A stretch of 39,968 nt of DNA from Deltaproteobacteria bacterium (GCA_016935665.1 JAFGQN010000249.1:1-39968), one strand, 5' to 3'. Positions 7,737 to 17,255 are shown, counted from the first letter of the stretch. The notes: generated by a model not told the origin, from the letters alone. Program-made: numbers and translations.

Positions 7737-9043
7737 TCAATGCTCCCAAATCGACGAACGGATTTTATACGTGCGCCTTTGGGATACAGTTCCAGGTATT
7801 TTATTGCAAGTCGCTTCGCCTGTTGTTTATCACCCGCCTTTTGCCACGCTTCCACTTCCCTGGCCAATGCGTCCTCCGCAAGGGCGCCAAAAGGCCTTTT
7901 GCTGCGCGCATTGAAAAATGCCAGCGCAGCTTCTTTGGGGAGTTGGCACTCCTCCAAAAGAACGCGCCCCAGCGTAAATGACGCCGTGGCCGCCTGCGGA
8001 GAATTGGGAAACCGCAACAAACCGTCCTGCAACAGTTTGGCCGCTGCGATGGAGTGCCCTTTGAGTCGTTGGGCATCCGCTGCCCGCAGGACATCCGCCA
8101 TGGTCATGGTCCCCGGGACAGTTACCGCATCACTCCGGTTTCCAGAAGTGCGCGGTATTCGTTCATCTCGCCCTTTGCGCAGCGGACTATCTTCGCCATC
8201 ATACGAAATCATGGGTGTCTGCAGTTTTTGCGGCACCTGCGGCAGGACCACCACGGGAGAATGACCGGATGCACGTGAAAAGAGGACTTGTCCCTGACCA
8301 GGGCGAATCTCTCTGGAGCCGCCCGTCCACTGAGCCCGCACTACTCCGCGATGAACTGTCACGCTCACATCTTCCAAACTTCGGTTCACGGTAAACGATG
8401 TCCCTAAAACAACAACATCAACAAATCCCACGTCCACCTGGAATCGTCTCTTCGCATTGGGAGTGACGTCAAACCGCGCCCTGCCGTGTTGCAAAGCCAA
8501 CACCACCTGTGCATCACTAACCGATTTCACAACCATCCGGGTCGCGGACTGAAGCGGCGTGGCGCTGGACCCATCTTCAAAGCGAAGCGGCGCGCCATTC
8601 TCACTGACAGTATCCGCGATCTCCGGTGATGATAATGCGGTTTCCGGCGCAACCCGCACCGATCCATTTCCCCGGGCGTGTCCAATCAACGATGGTGTAT
8701 CATTTCTTAATGAAGACTGCGCCGTATCTGACACCGGTGTGCTGATTTGTGGCGAATGCGCAACACCGTGTTGGCGAACACTTTCCACCACCTGCGCCTT
8801 CACCTGATTCGGCAATATCGATTTCCGTTGCAAAAACGCGTTTGCCCCCCAGCATAAAGCGACAACGCCAATGACCGCCGCTGCAGCGACAAGTAGTCTT
8901 CGCTGACGCCTCCGTTTCGATTGCTGCAATAAACGCAGACGGGTATGAACCGCGCCCAGATTCTGTTTGGCTTTGGCGGACGACCATTCCACTTGTGTAA
9001 ACGGTGCAATGCGCTCTATTTTTTTTGCAAACCTACTCATCAT
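7733..9043 (-). CDS. FecR-domain membrane protein with C-terminal TPR-like region
   Basis: 436 residues: a cytoplasmic N-terminus with a basic patch before one membrane helix (about residues 50-68), a FecR domain at about 150-255 (FEVD-type strands, VVVLGTSFTVN, VTVHRGVVRAQW, PGQGQVLF), a low-complexity linker, and helical repeats at about 325-425 (FPNSPQAATASFTLGRVLLEE) like the tetratricopeptide region of YbgF-type proteins. FecR-type proteins control a partner ECF sigma factor across the inner membrane. The gene overlaps the end of the sigma gene by 11 bp, so this is probably its regulator or anti-sigma factor. A TPR tail on FecR suggests a periplasmic protein partner. Confidence 0.85.
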   Translation of the reverse strand: MMSRFAKKIERIAPFTQVEWSSAKAKQNLGAVHTRLRLLQQSKRRRQRRLLVAAAAVIGVVALCWGANAFLQRKSILPNQVKAQVVESVRQHGVAHSPQISTPVSDTAQSSLRNDTPSLIGHARGNGSVRVAPETALSSPEIADTVSENGAPLRFEDGSSATPLQSATRMVVKSVSDAQVVLALQHGRARFDVTPNAKRRFQVDVGFVDVVVLGTSFTVNRSLEDVSVTVHRGVVRAQWTGGSREIRPGQGQVLFSRASGHSPVVVLPQVPQKLQTPMISYDGEDSPLRKGRDERIPRTSGNRSDAVTVPGTMTMADVLRAADAQRLKGHSIAAAKLLQDGLLRFPNSPQAATASFTLGRVLLEECQLPKEAALAFFNARSKRPFGALAEDALAREVEAWQKAGDKQQAKRLAIKYLELYPKGARIKSVRRFGSIE

Positions 9044-9596
9044 CCACCCCCCGGCGAATCAGCGCATGGGCTTTGGCCACCCGACGTTTGGCTGTGGCCA
9101 GCGAGCAGCCGCATATTTTCGCCACCGTTGCCAGCCGTTCTCCCTGCAAATATCGCAATGTCCACGCCACTCGCAGAGGCACAGACATGGCATCAAGAAC
9201 GCAGTATACGTTCTTCAGCCAAACTTGTTCTTCCGGAGATAATCCATCCTGCGGAATATCAAACTCATCCATATCCGTCAGCGACAGCCACCCCGGAGAC
9301 AACAAACGCTGAAACTTTCTGGAACGCAACCGTTTGGCGCAAATACGCACCGTAATGGTGGCCACCCAGCCTTTGATGCGATGCGTTGAAGAAAGCAGAT
9401 GAATCCCCTTGTGCACTTCAATAAATACATCCTGCACAATATCATCCACGTCATCAGAACTGCCCATGATACGAAATGCAACAGCAGCCGCATATGGAGA
9501 ATAACGCATAAACAGCGCATCAAAATCCACAGACGCTTCTCCATCTGGCGGTAAATCAGTCTCAACAAGACACAATTGGACGGTCGGGCGCTTCAT
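9033..9596 (-). CDS. ECF-type RNA polymerase sigma factor
   Basis: 187 residues with region 2 (DALFMRYSPYAAAVAFRIMG, then DDVDDIVQDVFIEVHKGI, then HRIKGWVATITVRICAKRLR) and region 4 (VLDAMSVPLRVAWTLRYLQGERLATVAKICGCSLATAKRRVAKA). The length and the absence of region 3 are typical of ECF sigma factors that answer envelope signals. The ATG at 9596 has an AAGGG site 5 bases upstream. It heads the sigma-FecR-secreted protein operon. The conserved element at 9601-9630 could be its own promoter, giving positive feedback. Confidence 0.9.
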   Translation of the reverse strand: MKRPTVQLCLVETDLPPDGEASVDFDALFMRYSPYAAAVAFRIMGSSDDVDDIVQDVFIEVHKGIHLLSSTHRIKGWVATITVRICAKRLRSRKFQRLLSPGWLSLTDMDEFDIPQDGLSPEEQVWLKNVYCVLDAMSVPLRVAWTLRYLQGERLATVAKICGCSLATAKRRVAKAHALIRRGVDDE

Positions 9597-9600
9597 GGTC

Positions 9601-9630
9601 CCTTAGGTGCGCTGATTTTTGCAAAGCGGC
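9601..9630 (-). promoter_or_regulatory. Candidate self-promoter of the ECF sigma gene
   Basis: On the minus strand GCCG (9630-9627), an AAAAA tract and CGCACCTAAGG (9611-9601) match the element before the Cys-rich lipoprotein at 6709-6738. If the right-hand box is a -10 element, the transcript would start only a few bases from the ATG, giving a nearly leaderless message. Alternatively the shared AAGG is just the ribosome-binding site and the similarity is coincidental. Confidence 0.35.
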
Positions 9631-9815
9631 TCAAATTATTTCAATATTTTTTTACAATCCACCCATTCAGCTGAACGTCATCGACACCCGTTTTGGAGAA
9701 ATCTTCGACACTTCACCATAGAGAGTCCAGTTCACCCAAACGATAGCCGGGAGATACCAGGCAGGCCAGGCAATCCCAGTCTGTTCATGATATTTCGACA
9801 GGAAAGGAAAAATGG

Positions 9816-11693
9816 ATGACGAACCCAAACGGCGCACTCATGATTTTGCTGCTGATGTATACGGTAATGGCGGGCTGCTCGCACGGCGGCGATGCCCCGA
9901 AGGATGGCGAACAGTCCAGTTCGGATGCAGATAGTGATGCGGACAGCGACAGTGATGGCGATACGGACGCGGATGGGGATAGTGATACAGACGGCGACAC
10001 AGATACGGATACGGATACGGATACGGACAGCGATTCGGATGCAGACAGCGATACCTATGGGGACACCGATACAGATGCGGATGGCGACAGCGACACGGTC
10101 AGCGACACCGAAAAAGGTACGGATTCTGAAACGGAAATCGATACGGTGGATTACGCCGACACCGATCCGGATGCCCCACAGATTCATGGGCCGAATATTG
10201 TCGGCTCCCTTACGGGCAGTCCTTTCATGTACGCTGTGCCAGTGACTGGAAAGGCAAACATTGAATTTAGTGCAGACGCTCTGCCTGCGGGGTTGACCCT
10301 ATCGGAAACGACAGGCGTGATTTCCGGAACCACGCCGTCTGCAGGTGCGTATCCGATGCGTATGACCGCGTCCAATGATGCGGGTTTCAGTCGTCGCACC
10401 ATTACACTGATTTCGGGCGACACCCTCGCGTTGACGCCGCCTTTGGGCTGGAACAGCTACGACTCTTTTGGTGGCAGCGTCAACGAGCAGGAGACCCTGG
10501 CGGCCGCCAAAGCCATGAAAACCCACCTTGCCCCATACGGATGGAATACAATGGTCATCGACTATCTGTGGTACGACAATGAGCAGGTGATTGATGAAAA
10601 TGGGCGTTACCAGCCATCGCCCGACAGATTCCCGTCTTCGGTCGATGGAAAAGGATTCAAACCCATTGCCGACCAGATTCACGACATGGGTCTGCTTTTC
10701 GGGATACACATCATGCGCGGCATCCCCAGAAAAACAGTGACCGCCAACTCCCCCATCGCCAATTCTTCGTTCAAAGCGGCAGATGCGGCCAATACTTCCG
10801 ACGCCTGTCCCTGGGACAAGCACATGTGGGGCGTTCGCGGTGACACGGCAGCGGGAAAGGCCTGGTATGATTCCATCATCAGCCAATACGCCCAGTGGGG
10901 GGTGGATTTCATTAAAGTTGATGATATCGTCAATCCGTATTCAGGCCGTTTCGAATACCATGCCGCAGAGGTGAGCGCCATTGCCGCCGCCATTAAAAAA
11001 ACGGGGCGTTCAATCGTGCTCAGCCTGTCGCCTGGTCCCATGCAAACCCGGGATGTGGCACAGATGAACGCGGACGCCAACATGTGGCGGATGGTCAACG
11101 ACTTCTGGGACACCAATGGTCTCAGCTCACTGGATGAGGAATTCAGCACCGCCTACGACTGGTCCATCACAGATGGCATCACACAGGGGCACTGGCCCGA
11201 CGCCGACATGCTGCCGCTCGGATATCTGGGCCCCCGCTGTCCGGCACATGGCGCCGGGCAGAACGCCCTCAGTCACAATCAGCAGTACACCGTGATGTCG
11301 CTGTGGAGTATCCTGCCGTCGCCGCTGATGTTTGGCGGCAATCCCACCCGATTGGCCAACGATCCATGGACAGTGGCGCTGCTAAGCAATCCGGAAGTGC
11401 TGGCGGTAAATCAGGATGCGGCGGGCCATCGCAGCAAACGGATTTCAAAACAGGGCAGCACCGAAATCTGGGCCAGAGAGTTACAGGACGGCGGTGTGGC
11501 GGTGGCGCTGTTTAACAAGGGGCAATCCGATACCCAAATATCCGTTTCATTTGAGCAGCTCGACCTGTCGGGCGCCCTCACTGTCCGGGACCTGTGGCAA
11601 CACGAAGATGTGGCGGCAACCAACAACGGCATCACCGCGTCTGTGCCGGCAGAAGGCGCAATGATGTACAGAATATCCGACGCTACAGATTGA
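9816..11693 (+). CDS. GH27 alpha-galactosidase lipoprotein on an Asp-rich stalk
   Basis: 625 residues. A signal peptide ends in the lipobox VMAGC (Cys21). Residues about 36-125 are an almost pure Asp/Ser/Thr/Gly stalk. A putative Ig-like domain (He_PIG type, ALPAGLTLSETTGVISGTP-like) follows at about 128-200, then a GH27 catalytic domain from PPLGWNSYDSFGG onward. The nucleophile is expected in FIKVDD (about residue 369) and the acid/base in WRMVNDFWD (about residue 429). The enzyme would release terminal alpha-galactose from glycans while tethered outside the cell. The ATG at 9816 has a GGAAAGGAAA site. The repetitive stalk DNA (9930-10150) is prone to slippage. Confidence 0.9.
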   Translation: MTNPNGALMILLLMYTVMAGCSHGGDAPKDGEQSSSDADSDADSDSDGDTDADGDSDTDGDTDTDTDTDTDSDSDADSDTYGDTDTDADGDSDTVSDTEKGTDSETEIDTVDYADTDPDAPQIHGPNIVGSLTGSPFMYAVPVTGKANIEFSADALPAGLTLSETTGVISGTTPSAGAYPMRMTASNDAGFSRRTITLISGDTLALTPPLGWNSYDSFGGSVNEQETLAAAKAMKTHLAPYGWNTMVIDYLWYDNEQVIDENGRYQPSPDRFPSSVDGKGFKPIADQIHDMGLLFGIHIMRGIPRKTVTANSPIANSSFKAADAANTSDACPWDKHMWGVRGDTAAGKAWYDSIISQYAQWGVDFIKVDDIVNPYSGRFEYHAAEVSAIAAAIKKTGRSIVLSLSPGPMQTRDVAQMNADANMWRMVNDFWDTNGLSSLDEEFSTAYDWSITDGITQGHWPDADMLPLGYLGPRCPAHGAGQNALSHNQQYTVMSLWSILPSPLMFGGNPTRLANDPWTVALLSNPEVLAVNQDAAGHRSKRISKQGSTEIWARELQDGGVAVALFNKGQSDTQISVSFEQLDLSGALTVRDLWQHEDVAATNNGITASVPAEGAMMYRISDATD

Positions 11694-11893
11694 ATCACCA
11701 ACAGTTTTAAAAGAAGTCGCGCCTTATCGCAATATAACAGTGCGGCCGACAGATAGTCTTGAATGCAACAATCAAATCAATAAGGGAGTGCGCTTCGAAT
11801 ATATAACGCAAAAAAATACTACACCACATTAACAACAGCGTCACAGTCTGCCTGGCAGCAACATTACAGATGAACAGAAGATTTGGCTGGATA

Positions 11894-12616
11894 CTACTCG
11901 GTGGCGATGTCGTCGTAGAATTTGGCGACGCTGATGTAAATGTAGGGAACAAGCCATAAGAACCCGATTCCCAGCGTCAGGATGCAAAGGAGCGCCCAAC
12001 CGATGAATCTACATCCCAGGCAAAACAGCTTCCCCTTCTTGCCATCCATGATTTCCCGACTTTTGGTGATGGCTTCGGCAGGGCCCAGATTGGGATTGTC
12101 CACCAGGATGAAGAACGTCATTGAATACGAGTATGCCTTAATGATACCAGGAACAATCAGCAGCAGGGTCCACAGGAAAATGAACAATCCCTGCAAAAGG
12201 TACGCCCCCAACGCACGCCCAAAATCATTGAAGCCACTGAAAATCAGACCCAAATCCGGGTTTTCCTGCCGCGAGAACTTTAAGCTGAATGTGGCCAGCC
12301 CCAACGTGAATGGTCCGCCCACTATGAGCATCGCCAGTCCGCCAAGGTACGGCACGCTCTGAATTACACCGGTTACCAATCCATACACCAGATATGTTCC
12401 AATCGCCAACCCCCACGCTCCCGACAGGACCTGGCGCGCCATGGCCATGAGCTCGGCGTTGGGTGTTCTGCCTCCCGTTCCTCGTGGGCCCGGAGTTGCG
12501 GGCGCCAGATTGTTTTCCAAATCGGCGGGAGGTGCATAGGCCGCATTGTAGCCACAATGTTGACAATGGATTGCGCCATCTTCCATCAATTGATTGCATT
12601 TAGGACAGTTTGCCAC
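11894..12616 (-). CDS. Zinc-ribbon membrane protein, DUF975-type
   Basis: 240 residues. The N-terminus holds a zinc ribbon with CPKC (Cys4, Cys7) and CQHC (Cys18, Cys21). A Pro/Gly linker follows, then a polytopic domain with four or five membrane segments. The stretch LLIVPGIIKAYSYSMTFFIL followed by AITKSREIMDGKKGKLF is the hallmark of DUF975-type proteins, whose function is unknown. It starts at a GTG with a weak AAAGGA site. It stands alone, tail to tail with the GH27 gene. The 200 bp between them hold no recognisable element. Confidence 0.75.
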   Translation of the reverse strand: MANCPKCNQLMEDGAIHCQHCGYNAAYAPPADLENNLAPATPGPRGTGGRTPNAELMAMARQVLSGAWGLAIGTYLVYGLVTGVIQSVPYLGGLAMLIVGGPFTLGLATFSLKFSRQENPDLGLIFSGFNDFGRALGAYLLQGLFIFLWTLLLIVPGIIKAYSYSMTFFILVDNPNLGPAEAITKSREIMDGKKGKLFCLGCRFIGWALLCILTLGIGFLWLVPYIYISVAKFYDDIATE

Positions 12617-12839
12617 AGCGATTCCTTTCTTTTGTCGACTGTTAAATCGTGAAATTTTCTGTCATAACTTTAAATTCAGTAACCGTTTGTGTCCAATTTA
12701 AAAATACATCGGCACTCAGGAGAGAAAAGAATGGTCCTGCAGGTAATCCCACTCATCTGCCGTCTCTTCCCTGGTGTCTTAAGTACCTTATGGTTGGCCG
12801 AACGCGTTTCGTGATTACGTTTGCGGCATAGGAGGCTTT

Positions 12840-14108
12840 ATGCAAAAAATCACAATCGTGTTGCTGGCAATCAGCGCACTGGGAACGGGAGGGTGTCTGC
12901 CCTATCTGACGCAGAATCGCCAGGAGGTGCTGGTAAAACACCTGGATGTGGCGCAGACGCTCGTAATTGCCGAACGGGAGCTGGCAGATGGCGGTACTGG
13001 AAGCGTGCTAACGCTGTGGGCCATTCGAGACCAGCCCATAAAGGCGTTGGAAGCGCAAAAAATCGCGTCACTCTACTTCAAGTACATCGACCATCTGGAT
13101 AGTCGCTTTAACGAGTGGCACCTCACCTGGGCAATGGCCAACATGTATCGGCTGGGCGACGCTGAAGTAAAAAAAGCGTTGCAGCAGGCGTACGACGACG
13201 CCACCTCTCGGGCCCCAAATATTAGCCGGGTCGCCAACCTGCACGCCAACGGCGAAACGCTCTACATGGGGGATGCCCACGCCGGTGGCCGCGCCTATGC
13301 CAAACGACATTTGGTCGCTCCGGGCAACGAGGCGTACCTGCAATCGTTAAAAGACGACGCATATCTGCGCCACGAAACCCAAAATCCCGACCCGTTCTGG
13401 GGTCCGCCGGGTATCCGGGACTTCACCCCCAAAGGCTGGGTGCGCCAGCCGTCATTTGTATCCCACGCGGGAATTCTAAACAAAAACGAGCACGCCGCCG
13501 TGCTCACGGTGGACGGAGAACTGTTGCCCCCGGCAATACTGGCAGGCTATCGCTATGGCCTGTTTTACTGGTGGGAGGCGGGTTTCGATGTGGGTGGCGA
13601 TTACGGCGTTTTCGAAGCGCTGGCCCATATGAAAATGGAATACTTCAAAACCGCCAAATCCGAACGGTTCTACTGGGGCGGTACGTACAAAACCGGCTAT
13701 AAACATCATAAAGTCGATTTTAAAGAAGACGTGCTGGAATTCGACGACCGGTCATGGATTGTATCCCTGGAAAACAGCTTTGCACTGCGCTTTGGAAAAA
13801 CACGACAAAAGTCACTGTATCTGGCCACCCAGTTTTACATCGACTACGACCTGCACGCCAAACACCGTCAAACCGACTACTACGTGGCCCCTGCCCTCCT
13901 TGGCTGGGAAAACACCATTGGCAATCACGGCAACTTCTTCATCCACGCCGGAATGGTCTACGCCATCAACGGAATGGAAATGCCATCCGACCGCATCCTG
14001 TACGAAGGCGACTGGTTCCCAATTGTCCAGTTTGGCTTTGGATTGCGCAGCGGGGACAAAACCGCCATTTACTATGCGCCCCAAACCCGTCATATGGCGA
14101 AGCGGTAA
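12840..14108 (+). CDS. Barrel-like lipoprotein of unknown function
   Basis: 422 residues. A signal peptide ends in LGTGGC (Cys19). The first third is helical (EVLVKHLDVAQTLVIAERELADGG, and a helix around YFKYIDHLDSRFNEWHL), while the C-terminal half has amphipathic, aromatic-rich strands (LFYWWEAGFDVGGDYGVF, SLYLATQFYIDYDLHAKH, FPIVQFGFGLRSG) like an outer-membrane barrel. No family was recognised. GGAGG precedes the ATG by 5 bases. Immediately after its TAA the group II intron fragment begins, so the gene marks the left border of the accessory island; whether its true C-terminus was cut by that event cannot be told. Confidence 0.7.
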   Translation: MQKITIVLLAISALGTGGCLPYLTQNRQEVLVKHLDVAQTLVIAERELADGGTGSVLTLWAIRDQPIKALEAQKIASLYFKYIDHLDSRFNEWHLTWAMANMYRLGDAEVKKALQQAYDDATSRAPNISRVANLHANGETLYMGDAHAGGRAYAKRHLVAPGNEAYLQSLKDDAYLRHETQNPDPFWGPPGIRDFTPKGWVRQPSFVSHAGILNKNEHAAVLTVDGELLPPAILAGYRYGLFYWWEAGFDVGGDYGVFEALAHMKMEYFKTAKSERFYWGGTYKTGYKHHKVDFKEDVLEFDDRSWIVSLENSFALRFGKTRQKSLYLATQFYIDYDLHAKHRQTDYYVAPALLGWENTIGNHGNFFIHAGMVYAINGMEMPSDRILYEGDWFPIVQFGFGLRSGDKTAIYYAPQTRHMAKR

Positions 14109-14111
14109 AAT

Positions 14112-14234
14112 GCGGATGCAAATCCCTTCGGTCCGATGTATAAAGAGTACTTCATTATTCGCAGGAAAAGCAGTAATATAAACCCATTTCCTGCCAGTTT
14201 TAAACCGCCGGTCTTCAATGACATGAAGGCTTAA
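14112..14234 (+). pseudogene. C-terminal remnant of a group II intron maturase (copy A)
   Basis: Forty codons ending in TAA read ADANPFGPMYKEYFIIRRK and then NPFPASFKPPVFNDMKA. The ANPFDPxYxEYFxxRR pattern is the C-terminal end typical of group II intron reverse transcriptases. Nothing of the polymerase or maturase domains remains upstream, where the barrel-like lipoprotein gene ends. Copy B at 17133 has about 90% the same DNA over this stretch. The stop is followed directly by intron RNA domains, as in complete introns. Confidence 0.75.
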
Positions 14235-14323
14235 AGGGGCCCCTGCGGATGACGGGAAACTGTCTCGTACAGTTCTTAGGGGGCGACAGGGGCGAAAAGC
14301 CCCCTGATCTACCCGGAGTGCGA
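14235..14323 (+). ncRNA. Degenerate group II intron 3' end, domains V/VI (copy A)
   Basis: The sequence downstream of the maturase remnant matches copy B through CTGATCTACCCGGAG. The distal part of domain V (GAAA tetraloop region, CTGTC, GTACAGTTC) is kept. The 5' arm at 14242-14250 is changed and no longer pairs with GTACAGTTC, and the catalytic AGC triad is missing. Domain VI (GGGGGCGACAGGGGCGAAAAGCCCCC) can still form. The copy should be catalytically dead. Confidence 0.65.
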
Positions 14324-14344
14324 GCAGGAAATGTACACAAACAG

Positions 14345-14809
14345 ATGACAATCATCAAACAAATTTCGGAAAAAGAAGTGCCGATGAGTATGTTGCTTCA
14401 TGCCGACCCATCAGAAAAATGTATTGAGCTATATCTTCATGGATCCAAATGCTTTGGCGCATTTGTTGAAGACTCTTTAGTTGGCGTGTGTGTAACAAAT
14501 TCGAATGGTGCTGATGCATGGGAAATATATAATATTGTAGTTATTCCGGAAAAACAGAAACAAGGGTTTGGGAAAAAACTTCTTGAATTTGTAATCAATT
14601 ATTTTGAAGAGACAGGTGCAAAATCGCTTGAATTGGGAACTGGCACATTTGGTTATCAATTGTTGTTTTATCAACGGTTTGGATTCAGAGTTGAAAGTGT
14701 TCGTAGAAATTTCTTTGTCGATAATTATTCCGAACCTATTTACGAAGAAGGCATACAACTCAAAGATATGCTCAGACTAAGCATAAAATATGACCGGCCA
14801 GGCACATAA
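14345..14809 (+). CDS. GNAT family N-acetyltransferase
   Basis: 154 residues from the ATG at 14345. The GNAT acetyl-CoA-binding motif is clear: IYNIVVIPEKQKQGFGKKLLEF, with the QxxGxG pyrophosphate loop, followed by the GYQLLFYQRFGFRVESVRRNFF motif near the C-terminus. The substrate is not evident. The open frame extends upstream to 14249, but that part is intron DNA and is rejected as coding. The gene is much more AT-rich than its surroundings and sits about 20 bp after the intron 3' end, so it looks acquired. It has no clear ribosome-binding site at standard spacing. Confidence 0.85.
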   Translation: MTIIKQISEKEVPMSMLLHADPSEKCIELYLHGSKCFGAFVEDSLVGVCVTNSNGADAWEIYNIVVIPEKQKQGFGKKLLEFVINYFEETGAKSLELGTGTFGYQLLFYQRFGFRVESVRRNFFVDNYSEPIYEEGIQLKDMLRLSIKYDRPGT

Positions 14810-14811
14810 CA

Positions 14812-14958
14812 ATGAAAGAGAGGGAAACAGGTGGAAACCGGGACGTAGTAAAGTTGATCCGCACTGAGAAGAAACCCCTCCTCAAAAGTTTGATCAGGAA
14901 GCTATCCGCAATCGATCAGGAATGGGCATCACGGATTGAAATAATATGCGATAGTTGA
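14812..14958 (+). CDS. Small ORF just before the IS1182-type transposase
   Basis: A 48-codon frame encodes a basic helical peptide (RDVVKLIRTEKKPLLKSLIR, then KLSAIDQEWASRIEII). Its TGA overlaps a possible TTG start of the transposase and precedes the ATG at 14961 by 2 bp. The ribosome-binding site is weak. The DNA just before the relic transposase at 19407 is similar to the end of this ORF, so the stretch belongs to the element, but coding is uncertain. Confidence 0.3.
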   Translation: MKERETGGNRDVVKLIRTEKKPLLKSLIRKLSAIDQEWASRIEIICDS

Positions 14959-14960
14959 GC

Positions 14961-16838
14961 ATGTTCAAAGAAACCGATCCTCAAAGAGCGATATTTGAAG
15001 TGGACCACCGGCTTCCCGAAAACATACGGAGGATGCTTCGGGGCACTTGGGCTGAAGGGTTTGTCTCTAGAATTTTTCCGGTTCTGCTGCAAATGGAATC
15101 AGAACTCAGCAGCCTTTACTGTGCGAACAACGGACGTCCCAACTGGAGCGTGGCGCGAATGCTGGGTCTGAGTATTCTTCAGGAAATGCATAATCTGCCG
15201 GACCAGGACGCACTGCACTGTTTTTCGTTTGATGTACGCTGGCAATACGCACTGGGTGTGGAACCGGAACACGCCTACCTGTCGCGGCGTTCGCTGGTTG
15301 ACTTTCGCAGTCGCATTGTGCAGCAGGATCCGGAGATGAGCATGCTGCAGTCGGTGTTTAATCGCATCGGCGATGCGGCGATAGCGGACTTGAAAATAAG
15401 CACCGATGAACAGCGACTGGATTCCACCCGCATTCAGTCGAATATTTTCACCTGCGGTCGCATTGACCTGTTCAGCAAAACACTTTTTAAATTTGTGAGA
15501 TGGCTGAGGCAGAATTGTCCTGAAAAAACTGACACTCTCAGCGCTGGAATCCATGAGTGGTTTGCAAAGTATGATGATGATGGCTGGTTTGGTCACAACT
15601 TCCGTCTCACCCCGGAAAAAAAGCGGGTCAGGCTGCAGCAGCTTGCGGAGTATCTGTATGAAACAAGGGTGACATTTGAATCGGACGATGAGGTGAAAGG
15701 GGAGGAAGCGTACGGGCTTGTATGCAGACTTCTGGATGAACAGTGCGAAGTGAAATCCACCAGTGATGACACTGCCAACAATGAGGATAGGCCCAACGAC
15801 TCTGATGGCGGAAACATTGAGTCCAGCGATCTTGGCGATGTGCCCAAATCAAAAATACAGGTGCTGAAAAAGGTTAAGAATGCATCCACTTCCCTGCAGT
15901 CACCATATGATCCCGATGCGGGATACTCCGGCCACAAAGGCGAAGGATACTTTGTACATGTGACTGAGACGTGTAACAATGATACCAGGGAAATCATCAC
16001 CGATTATTTTGTGGTGCACGCCGGAATAGATATGAACCAGGATCAGACGGCCATTGAAAATCTTATCAAGGCGGGTCGGCAACCGAAGCGGCTGTACGAA
16101 GATGGTGGCTACATTTCATCGACCGGCCTTTTGGCTGCCCTCGAAAAAGGGACAGAACTCGTCGCGCCCATTGCGGTAAAGAACCAGCGCGAAGATGCTA
16201 TCTGCAGAGACCGGTTTCGGTATGATGAAGAAGGCAACTGCACCGCATGTCCAGCGGGCCATGCCCCGATCCGTCACGGAATGCGCACCAGCTCAGGCAA
16301 ACCGGAGCCGGCGCTGCACGCTTTCTTTGATGGGAATATTTGCAGTCAATGCGAACTGGGCGAGCGATGCATGGTGCGTCCGCCAAACAATAAAACAGGC
16401 AAAGAGTTTCATCTCGAAATCGACCCGGCCCTGATATTGAAGGACCGGGTGAAAGCGGAACAAAGCAGCAGCGAATGGTGGGAGCGATACAAAATCAGGG
16501 CGGGCATTGAAGCCACCATGTCGGAACTGGCAAGGGTGAACGGAATTAAACATTTGCGCGTACGGCGAAAGCCGAGGGTCTCACTCGCCGTGTCGCTGAA
16601 AATCACCGCATGCAACGCCAAACGGTGGATAGCTGCGTCCGAAATTGCCAAACGCGGCAACGGCGAGGCACCACATCCAAGCCCGGAAGGCGACCCAACT
16701 CGTATTTGTATGATTTTTGCCATCACAGCGCTCTGTCGCGTCTTCTGTCAGCAATTCGCATTGCAAATACAGGAGCAGAATCTGCGTATCATGGCGCTTA
16801 TGACATGCGCCCATACAGCTCTCAGCGCGAAACAATGA
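14961..16838 (+). mobile_element. IS1182-type transposase, apparently intact
   Basis: About 625 residues. The N-terminal domain (GTWAEGFVSRIFPVLLQME, GRPNWSVARMLGLSILQEM, DALHCFSFDVRWQYALGV) is typical of IS1182/DUF772 transposases. The DDE residues fit DSTRIQSN (first Asp), YEDGGYIS (second Asp) and RAGIEATMSEL (Glu). A Cys-rich zinc-binding segment (CTACPAGH, CSQCELGERC) lies before the Glu, as in the family. The ATG at 14961 is preferred; a TTG at 14955 is also in frame. The last ~65 residues after NAKRWIAASEIA are unlike the family end and may be read-through. Clear terminal inverted repeats were not found by eye. Confidence 0.85.
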
Positions 16839-17130
16839 ATTCAAGTACCTTAAAAACACGGATTAATTCGCAGGGATCAAGTCGGTAAAGTTATCATCCA
16901 TATCTGTCATACTTTGGTATCATCATTTTCATGAATGACAGACTCACAGTGCATATGTGTGTGAACCAGTATGATAATCTCACCTGTAGCGCCTCAGTCG
17001 TGCGGACCGGGAGGTCCGCGGTCCCAGGTATTCGGCAACAACTGGAACTATCCAGTTTCACCGCGCATCTGAAATCGTTGAAAATTTGTTGCTGTGCCCG
17101 TTTGCGCTCACAAAAAAAACAGAAATATTA
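16839..17130. other. Non-coding stretch with two hairpins
   Basis: No gene is recognised. There are two perfect inverted repeats: CTGTCAT (16904-16910) with ATGACAG (16935-16941), and GCGGACC-GGGA-GGTCCGC (17002-17019), a 7-bp stem with a four-base loop. They may belong to the right end of the IS element or to the 5' side of the intron remnant. Confidence 0.5.
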
Positions 17131-17132
17131 AA

Positions 17133-17255
17133 GCAAATGCAAATCCATTTGATCCGCGGTATAAAGAGTACTTCATTATGCGCAGGAAAAGCAGAAACAT
17201 AAAACCATTTCCTGCCAGTATTAAACCGCCGGTCTTCAGCGACATGAAGGCTTAA
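17133..17255 (+). pseudogene. C-terminal remnant of a group II intron maturase (copy B)
   Basis: Forty codons ending in TAA read ANANPFDPRYKEYFIMRRK and then KPFPASIKPPVFSDMKA, matching the C-terminal end of group II intron reverse transcriptases. The frame continues only a few codons upstream with any likeness (KKNRNIK). It is about 90% identical in DNA to copy A, in the same orientation, 3.02 kb away. Confidence 0.75.

Noticed and set aside
14249-14344. N-terminal extension of the GNAT protein (MTGNCLVQFLGG...)
   Set aside because: This stretch is the group II intron tail; copy B has the same DNA with different frame breaks, and the GNAT fold starts at 14345.
14851-16883. TTGATCC/GGATCAA at 14854 and 16874 as terminal inverted repeats of the IS
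   Set aside because: Only seven bases match and the flanks do not continue; too weak to define the element's ends.
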